A stretch of DNA of 33,883 nt from Anaerolineae bacterium. GTDB taxonomy: Bacteria; Chloroflexota; Anaerolineae; S016-19. A model generated the notes under the pieces. That model was given only the letters and a program-made list of their open reading frames with translations. It was not told the DNA's origin and ran no database searches. The stretch spans positions 1 through 33,883 of the forward strand of contig JALWAP010000114.1 of NCBI GenBank assembly GCA_027016315.1. The letters run 5' to 3'. The translations under genes and the position numbers were made by a program. Shown here piece after piece: positions 28,078 through 33,883 of the stretch (position 1 is its first letter; every line of letters begins with the position of its first letter).

Positions 28078-29224
28078 ATGGATTTCGAGCTCGACGAAGA
28101 GCAGCGAATGGTCAGGCAGGCAGTCCGCGAATTCGTGGAACGGGAAGTCAAACCGCGTGCCAGAGAGGTAGACGAAACAGGCCAGTTCCCATGGGAGACC
28201 ATCCGTAAGATGGGGCCGCTTGGCTTCCTTGGCATCAACATGCCGGAGGAATACGGAGGCGCAGGTGGAGACAAGATAAGCCTGGCCATTCTGTTGGAAG
28301 AGCTGGGGAGAGGCTGCGGCTCCACCGGGCTCATAACGGAAGCGCACATCTGCCTTGCTTCTGCTTCCATAGCGGATTTTGGCACGGAGGAACAGAAGCG
28401 AAAGTACCTGGTGCCGCTTGCACAAGGCCATATGCTTGGTGCCCTTTCCCTGACCGAGCCAGGCGCTGGCTCGGACCTGGTAGGTGGAGTCAAAAACCAC
28501 AGCCCATCGCGACGGCAATGAGTGGGTCCTGAACGGGAGCAAGATGTGGACCACGAACGCAGGCGTCGCGGGCGTCATCGTCGTGCTCGCCCGAACGGAC
28601 CCCAGGGGTGGATCGCATAGCCTCAGCGAATTCATCGTGCCAAAAGACACGCCCGGGTTACACGTCGACCCGCCGGAGAAAAAGATGGGGCTGCACGGGT
28701 GCTGGAGCCACGCCGTAAGTCTGGAGGACGTGCGCGTGCCGCTCGACAATTTGCTGGGCGAGGAAGGGCGGGGAATCCATCAGGCGTTGCACGTGCTGGA
28801 CGGCGGCAGGATCGGCATCGGTGCGCTGAGCGTTGGGCTTGCACAGGGAGCATACGAAGCGGCTCTGAGCTATGCCAGGGAACGGATGACTTTCGGTAAA
28901 AAGCTCATCGAGCACCAGGCGATCCAGTTCAAACTGGCGGACATGGCGACCAAAATCCACCTTGCGAGGCTCGGAGTGCTTCACGCAGCCTGGCTCAAAG
29001 AGCAGGGACGACCGTACACGAAGGAAGCCGGCATGGCGAAACTCTTCGCCACGGAAATGGCCGAATGGGTCGCTTATCAGGCAATTCAAATACACGGTGG
29101 CTACGGTTACAGCCGGGAATACCCGGTCGAGAGGATCTACAGAGACGCGCGGCTGATGACCATCGGAGAGGGGACAAGCGAAATCCAGCGGCTTGTCATA
29201 GCACGTCAGATCGCCCGCGAGTAA
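28078..29224 (+). pseudogene. Acyl-CoA dehydrogenase, interrupted by frameshift (ORFs 28078..28521 and 28484..29224)
   Basis: N-part MDFELDEEQRMVRQAVREFVERE...[13 protein letters not shown] and C-part [21 protein letters not shown]...[36 protein letters not shown] rejoin by +1 shift at A5 run 28492-28496. Confidence 0.85.
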
Positions 29225-29241
29225 AACCGGGTGGCCCGAGC

Positions 29242-29270
29242 TTGACGAAAGCAACGACCCCGGCTATACT
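29242..29270 (+). promoter_or_regulatory. Sigma70-like promoter of tRNA cluster
   Basis: TTGACG-N17-TATACT, 12 nt before tRNA-Pro. Confidence 0.75.
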
Positions 29271-29282
29271 AAGGGGGTGATT

Positions 29283-29359
29283 CGGGGCGTGGCGCAGTTG
29301 GCTAGCGCGCAGCGTTTGGGACGCTGAAGTCGGAGGTTCGAGTCCTCTCGCCCCGACCA
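29283..29359 (+). tRNA. tRNA-Pro (TGG)
   Basis: CGGGGCG/CGCCCCG acceptor, anticodon loop TTTGGGA, encoded CCA. Confidence 0.95.
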
Positions 29360-29376
29360 ATCTTAACAAGCAGTGC

Positions 29377-29447
29377 GCGGGTGTAGCTCAATGGTAGAGC
29401 CCCAGCCTTCCAAGCTGGTCGTGGGGGTTCGATTCCCCTCACCCGCT
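29377..29447 (+). tRNA. tRNA-Gly (TCC)
   Basis: GCGGGTG/CACCCGC acceptor, anticodon loop CTTCCAA; no encoded CCA. Confidence 0.95.
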
Positions 29448-29454
29448 TTTGAAC

Positions 29455-29528
29455 GGGCCCCTAGCTTAATCGGTCAAAGCAGCGGTCTCATAAACCGCTG
29501 AGTCTGGGTTCGAGTCCCAGGGGGCCCA
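29455..29528 (+). tRNA. tRNA with CAT anticodon (Met elongator or Ile2)
   Basis: GGGCCCC/GGGGCCC acceptor, anticodon loop CTCATAA, T arm CTGGGTTCGAGTCCCAG. Confidence 0.93.
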
Positions 29529-29534
29529 CTACAA

Positions 29535-29630
29535 GGGGCTAGCCTGGATTGATTTTGGAGCGCGCGAGGGCGTTGCTCTTCATTCCCTGAACTGTGAGAG
29601 TGTAAATCAAAAGGCAGCCCCCCTATTTTA
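29535..29630 (+). other. Intergenic structured element (tRNA-operon terminator or candidate small RNA)
   Basis: GGGGCT..CC....GATTT / AAATC....GG.AGCCCC long-range pairing with inner GAGC-g-CGC/GCG-tt-GCTC hairpin, followed by TATTTTATT. Confidence 0.45.
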
Positions 29631-29651
29631 TTGCTCGAAAAGGCGGTGAAC

Positions 29652-30122
29652 ATGCTTGTCAAAGAAATTATGAGTCCGAACGTCGTATCTTTGAACCCCG
29701 ATACCCCGGTGCAGGAAATCGCAAGGATTTTTAGAGAACACAACATTTCCGGAGCGCCGGTGCTGGATGCCGATGGAAACATCATTGGAATCGTAACCGG
29801 GATAGACCTGATAGCGCGGCACGCCAGGATCCATTATCCCCGATACCTCCCATTTCTCGACGCCATGATCCCTCTCGAGAACCCAAAGGAATACAAGGAG
29901 ATGCTCCGAAGGATCCTCGGCACCACCGCGAAGGACATAATGACCAGGAAAGTGGTTACCATCTCCCCGGACGCCGATCTCGAAGAGCTGGCGACGTTGA
30001 TGGTGGAGAAAAGAGTGAACCCTGTCCCGGTCGTGGACGACGAAGGTAAGCTCGTCGGAATAGTCAGCCAGGCGGATGTACTGAGGGTTATAGAGAAACT
30101 GGAACAACCGGATTCGGATTGA
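29652..30122 (+). CDS. CBS-domain pair protein
   Basis: VKEIMSPNVVSLNPDTPVQEIARIFREHNISGAPVLD and KDIMTRKVVTISPDADLEELATLMVEKRVNPVPVVDDEGKLVGIVSQADVLR. Confidence 0.88.
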   Translation: MLVKEIMSPNVVSLNPDTPVQEIARIFREHNISGAPVLDADGNIIGIVTGIDLIARHARIHYPRYLPFLDAMIPLENPKEYKEMLRRILGTTAKDIMTRKVVTISPDADLEELATLMVEKRVNPVPVVDDEGKLVGIVSQADVLRVIEKLEQPDSD

Positions 30123-30174
30123 CCACACCCCCGGTTTCTTCTCATATCAATTCCATCGTCGCAGGAGGTGCAAA

Positions 30175-30945
30175 TTGAGAACACCTTTCATAGCAGGAAA
30201 CTGGAAAATGCACATGACCATCCCGGAAGCAAAATCCCTCGTCGAGGAAATGCTGCCGGGATTGGAGGAGATATCCGGGATCGAAAAGGCGGTTTGTCCG
30301 CCGTTCGTGGATCTACCCGTGGTAGCTGAGATCCTTCGCGGCACCAGCGTGCGGGTGGGGGCGCAAAACATGCACTGGGAGGAAAAAGGAGCTTTTACCG
30401 GGGAGATTTCTCCGCTGATGCTCCAGGGTCTGTGCGACTATGTGATACTTGGACATTCAGAGCGGCGTAAGTACTTCGGGGAAACCGACGAAATGGTGAA
30501 CCTGAAAGCGAAATCGGCGCTGGCACACGGGCTGACGCCCATAATCTGCGTCGGCGAGAATCTGGAGCAAAAGGAAAAGGGCCTCACTTCCCAGGTGGTC
30601 AGGTCTCAGATTGCAGCAGACCTGGATGGCCTGACCGCGGATCAGGTTTCTGGCCTCGTGATCGCCTACGAGCCGATCTGGGCGATAGGCACCGGGAAGG
30701 CCGCCACCCCGGAGTACGCTGAAAAAGTCATCCGCGAGGACATTAGAGGCACGATTGCTGGGCTCTTCGGGGAAAGTGCCGCCAGGTCGGTACGCGTGCA
30801 GTACGGAGGAAGCACCAAAGCCGCAAACATCGAAAGCTTCATGTCCGTGCCGGAAATAGACGGTGCTTTGGTCGGGGGCGCAAGCCTGAGGGCGTCAGAG
30901 TTCGTCGAGATGATCAGGATCGCCGCTCGAGTCAAAGGAGTGTGA
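30175..30945 (+). CDS. tpiA: Triosephosphate isomerase
   Basis: FIAGNWKMH, VILGHSERRKYFGE, AYEPIWAIGTGKAATPE, VQYGGSTKAAN; TTG start after AGGAGG. Confidence 0.95.
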   Translation: MRTPFIAGNWKMHMTIPEAKSLVEEMLPGLEEISGIEKAVCPPFVDLPVVAEILRGTSVRVGAQNMHWEEKGAFTGEISPLMLQGLCDYVILGHSERRKYFGETDEMVNLKAKSALAHGLTPIICVGENLEQKEKGLTSQVVRSQIAADLDGLTADQVSGLVIAYEPIWAIGTGKAATPEYAEKVIREDIRGTIAGLFGESAARSVRVQYGGSTKAANIESFMSVPEIDGALVGGASLRASEFVEMIRIAARVKGV

Positions 30946-30957
30946 CTCGAGGTTTTT
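30926..30957 (+). terminator. Rho-independent terminator overlapping tpiA stop codon
   Basis: CTCGAGTCA-AAGGAGTG-TGACTCGAG-G-TTTTTT. Confidence 0.9.
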
Positions 30958-31203
30958 TCGGGAAGAGTAGGGCGAGCAGTATAGCGTCGCCTCGCCAGAG
31001 GAAATCTCTCCCCGACGGGAACGGGTTTTATGCGTTCAGGCGAAGCCGTGTAGCTGCGGCAGGGGTGTCTGTATTTATCTGGCTGTCATGCGTCCAAGGA
31101 GTCGCTTCGTCTTGAGCGCCGGGGAATGTGCTCGCGGGGCGACAAGTGCCTGGAGCCTTGGGGGCGTTGATTCAGATATCTTCTTTTGATGGGGTAGACG
31201 AGC

Positions 31204-32592
31204 GTGTCAAACTTCGCATCACGGGTAATCCATAGAATCGACGAGAAGTTCCCTTCGACAAGACCGTACAACGTTCTGGTTTGGAGCGTCCTCGCGCTGG
31301 CGTTACCGGCGGTTGGCGAACAAGTGGTCAACCTGGCCGTCAACCTCGTCGATGTCTATCTCGCCGGGCACCTGGATGCAGCCTCCGTGACTGCCATGGG
31401 CATATCCCAGCAGTGGACTCAACTGGTCATGGTACTCTTCGTGATATTGAACGCCGGCTCCGTTGCTCTTGTAGCCAGAAGCGTCGGCGCTGGAGACCTC
31501 GAGTTCAGCAACCATATCCTCTCACAGGCGCTCCTGTACGGGTTCATCATAGGGGCGATAAGCGCAATCCTGGTGTGGGACCTGGACTTCTTGTTGGTGA
31601 AGCTGCTTCAAACGCCCAAGGAATCGGTGATGGCCTCCAGGAAGTACCTGCGGGTCATATCGATCGGTTTTCCGCTCTGGGGCGCGATGTTAGTCGGGAA
31701 TTCGGTGATGCGCGGTGCGGGCGATACGAAGACGCCGTTCGTCATAATGACGATCTTGAATGTGGTCACCATTGTGGCGGAGGTGTTGTTCGTCTTCGGA
31801 TTTGGCATCGTCCCCAAAACCGGTGTGGTCGGTATCGCCATAGGCAGCGTGATCGGACTGCTCGTAGGGTTCGTGATAACCATCGGCATCCTCATCAGCG
31901 GGAAAGCCAAGCTGCGATTGAGACGCATCGAACTGCTGCCGGACCTGTCGCTCCTATCTCGGGTTCTCAAAGTGGGATGGCCTGCGGGCATAGAAACCGG
32001 GTTGATGATAGGGGCTTTCCTTGTTCTCACTGGGGTGATAGCGAGCCTTGGCTCGAAGGCGTACGCTGCGTACAAGATCGTTTCGGTAACCGGCTCCATC
32101 ACCGGGTTGATCGGAACCGGATTCGGAATAGGCGCTGCGTCTCTGGTAGGCCAGGCCCTGGGAGCAAGCAAACCAAAGCGCGCCAGACGAAGCGCCTACC
32201 TGTCCGCTGTCCTTGCTGCAATCGTGATGAGCCTGGTCGGGCTGCTGTTCATCCTCTTCCCCAGTTACATCATCGGCATTTTCACCCACGACGCAACGGT
32301 GATAAGGCTTGGGAGGTTGCCCCTTCAGTTGTTGGGAATCATTCAACCGCTGTACGCCAGCCAGATCGTGTTCTCGAGATCCTTGCGTGGGGCAGGGGAT
32401 ACTTCTTCCCCTATGGTGATAACCAGCACATCCATATGGGTGATACGCCTCGGCGGAGCGTATCTGCTCGGTCACATCCTTGGATTGGGCTTGCTGGGGG
32501 TCTGGATCGCCATCGTTTCCGATTTTGGCGTCCGGGGCATCGCCTACCTGTTCTGGTTCCGGGTAGGCAAATGGGTTTCAATCCGAGTGTAG
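31204..32592 (+). CDS. MATE family efflux transporter
   Basis: 12-TM pattern; QVVNLAVNLVDVYLAGHLDAASVTAMGIS, MRGAGDTKTPF and SRSLRGAGDTSSPM repeats; GTG start. Confidence 0.88.
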   Translation: MSNFASRVIHRIDEKFPSTRPYNVLVWSVLALALPAVGEQVVNLAVNLVDVYLAGHLDAASVTAMGISQQWTQLVMVLFVILNAGSVALVARSVGAGDLEFSNHILSQALLYGFIIGAISAILVWDLDFLLVKLLQTPKESVMASRKYLRVISIGFPLWGAMLVGNSVMRGAGDTKTPFVIMTILNVVTIVAEVLFVFGFGIVPKTGVVGIAIGSVIGLLVGFVITIGILISGKAKLRLRRIELLPDLSLLSRVLKVGWPAGIETGLMIGAFLVLTGVIASLGSKAYAAYKIVSVTGSITGLIGTGFGIGAASLVGQALGASKPKRARRSAYLSAVLAAIVMSLVGLLFILFPSYIIGIFTHDATVIRLGRLPLQLLGIIQPLYASQIVFSRSLRGAGDTSSPMVITSTSIWVIRLGGAYLLGHILGLGLLGVWIAIVSDFGVRGIAYLFWFRVGKWVSIRV

Positions 32593-33513
32593 GATCAGCT
32601 CCTCGACTTCCGGCTCCTTGTCCCCGCCCATGCCTACCAGTGAGATCCCCAGGATCGATACAGTCATCCCGACGAGCTGCACCACGGTTATCGTCTGCCC
32701 GAGCCATACCCAACTCGTGAGCGCCGTCCCAAATGGTACCAGGTTCGCCAGCGTGTTTACCTCGAAAGCCTTCAACACTCCGAGCGCCTTGTTCCAGAGC
32801 CAGTATGCGAGTGCCGACGTAACCACGCCAAGGAAAAGAAGCGCGTAAATCGAGTTTGCCGAAAGATGCGGCATTCCTTCCACGTAAGCCCCGATTGGGA
32901 CCAGCGCCAGGCTGCCGATGCCCATCGGAATCGCCGAAAGGGTCAATGTGTCCAACGATTTGTCCCGGGCAAACGGCCTGCCGATGATGCTGAAAGCGGC
33001 GAAGCCTATGTCCGCGGCCACGACCAGGAGCACCGCCCACACCGGGGAGAATGCTCTTGGCGCAGAAAAGAAAACGTACGCTCCTACGATCATTATCCCC
33101 ATCCCAACCCACTGGATGGCCGACGGCATCTCTCCCAACGTGACGATGCCCATCAGCACTACGAAAACCGGGATGAAATTGAACAGGAACGCCACGGTTA
33201 CCGGTGGAAGATAGAGCTGACTCCAGATGGACGCTGTATTGCCGAAAGTGTAGGTCAGAAGTCCCGACGCCGCCAGTAGTCCCCACGCTTTAGCAGAAAG
33301 CCTGGGGAGGAACCGTTGCCCTGTGAGCATCCTCGCCGCCTGAAGCGCTGCAAACGCTATGAGGAAGCGGATGGCAGTGATGGTTATCGGCGGGACTTCC
33401 TGTAGCAAGAGATTGATCAGCACGAAGGAAAACGCCCAAATCCCCACGGTCACCAGCACCATTGCCACCGCCACGAGTCTGCTGATCGAACCGCTGTTTC
33501 GTTCGGAAGGCAT
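32578..33513 (-). CDS. EamA/DMT family permease
   Basis: About 10 TM helices, WAFSFVLINLLLQEVPPITITAIRF, internal duplication typical of EamA. Confidence 0.85.
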   Translation of the reverse strand: MPSERNSGSISRLVAVAMVLVTVGIWAFSFVLINLLLQEVPPITITAIRFLIAFAALQAARMLTGQRFLPRLSAKAWGLLAASGLLTYTFGNTASIWSQLYLPPVTVAFLFNFIPVFVVLMGIVTLGEMPSAIQWVGMGIMIVGAYVFFSAPRAFSPVWAVLLVVAADIGFAAFSIIGRPFARDKSLDTLTLSAIPMGIGSLALVPIGAYVEGMPHLSANSIYALLFLGVVTSALAYWLWNKALGVLKAFEVNTLANLVPFGTALTSWVWLGQTITVVQLVGMTVSILGISLVGMGGDKEPEVEELILHSD

Positions 33514-33529
33514 GATTTCCCTCGTTTGA

Positions 33530-33557
33530 AAAAGCGGGGGAAGCATGTCCCCCGCTT
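33530..33557 (-). terminator. Rho-independent terminator of EF-G-like gene
   Basis: AAAGCGGGGGA-AGCATG-TCCCCCGCTTT; minus strand followed by TTTTTC. Confidence 0.85.
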
Positions 33558-33585
33558 TCGTGATCTCAACAACCGATGGCGGTTG

Positions 33586-33883
33586 CTATTCTTGCTCTTC
33601 CTGCTCTCGCTTGAGCTTTTCTATCACCTGCTCGGCGATATGGGCAGGGACGATTTCGTAGTGAGAAAGCTCCATGGTGTAGACGCCGCGCCCCTGGGTC
33701 AGGGATCGGAGTTCCGTGGCGTAATGGAGCATCTCGGCCAGCGGCACCTGCGCCGTTATGACGCTCTTGCCTTTTTCCTGCTCCATCCCTTGCACTCGCG
33801 CTCGCTTGGTGTTCAGATCACCAAGCACATCGCCCATGAAGTTCTCCGGCACGACGATGCGGACGTTCATGATAGGCTCGAGC
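33586..33883 (-). CDS. fusA: Elongation factor G-like protein, C-terminal part (continues past window end)
   Basis: [79 protein letters not shown]. Confidence 0.88.
   Translation of the reverse strand, partial: LEPIMNVRIVVPENFMGDVLGDLNTKRARVQGMEQEKGKSVITAQVPLAEMLHYATELRSLTQGRGVYTMELSHYEIVPAHIAEQVIEKLKREQEEQE

Noticed and set aside
27597-28749. Minus-strand ORFs 27597..28493 and 27790..28749
   Set aside because: Antisense to SRP RNA and acyl-CoA dehydrogenase; no coherent domain
31281-32720. 479-aa plus-strand ORF in another frame of the MATE gene
   Set aside because: Arg/Gly-rich out-of-frame translation with no hydrophobic pattern; MATE frame is convincing

Overview
33.9 kb window of gene-dense bacterial chromosome. 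The gene style suggests Chloroflexota (Thr/Pro-rich linkers, GT39-type glycosyltransferase with beta-domains, ParB-like DUF4032-type protein), but this is inference. About 29 CDSs are supported, in several short operons, plus four tRNAs (Glu, then Pro-Gly-Met/Ile2), a large-type SRP RNA, several sigma70-like promoters (all with 17-nt spacers) and intrinsic terminators. I saw no CRISPR array, prophage or IS element. The best leads are: (i) a split B12 acyl-CoA mutase + MeaB operon that looks like methylmalonyl-CoA mutase but has Phe89/Gln207, the isobutyryl-CoA-mutase signature; (ii) a PhaR-like regulator/phasin operon whose strong promoter holds two matching palindromic operators, and whose two proteins share a C-terminal helix motif; (iii) an orphan pair of membrane proteins resembling reduced complex-I/antiporter subunits; (iv) an AcnX large subunit with no adjacent small subunit; (v) an iolG promoter abutting an 18-bp near-palindrome; (vi) a possible small structured RNA after the tRNA cluster; (vii) an acyl-CoA dehydrogenase gene interrupted at an A5 homopolymer. 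None of these is proven to be a new system. The checks needed are stated for each.
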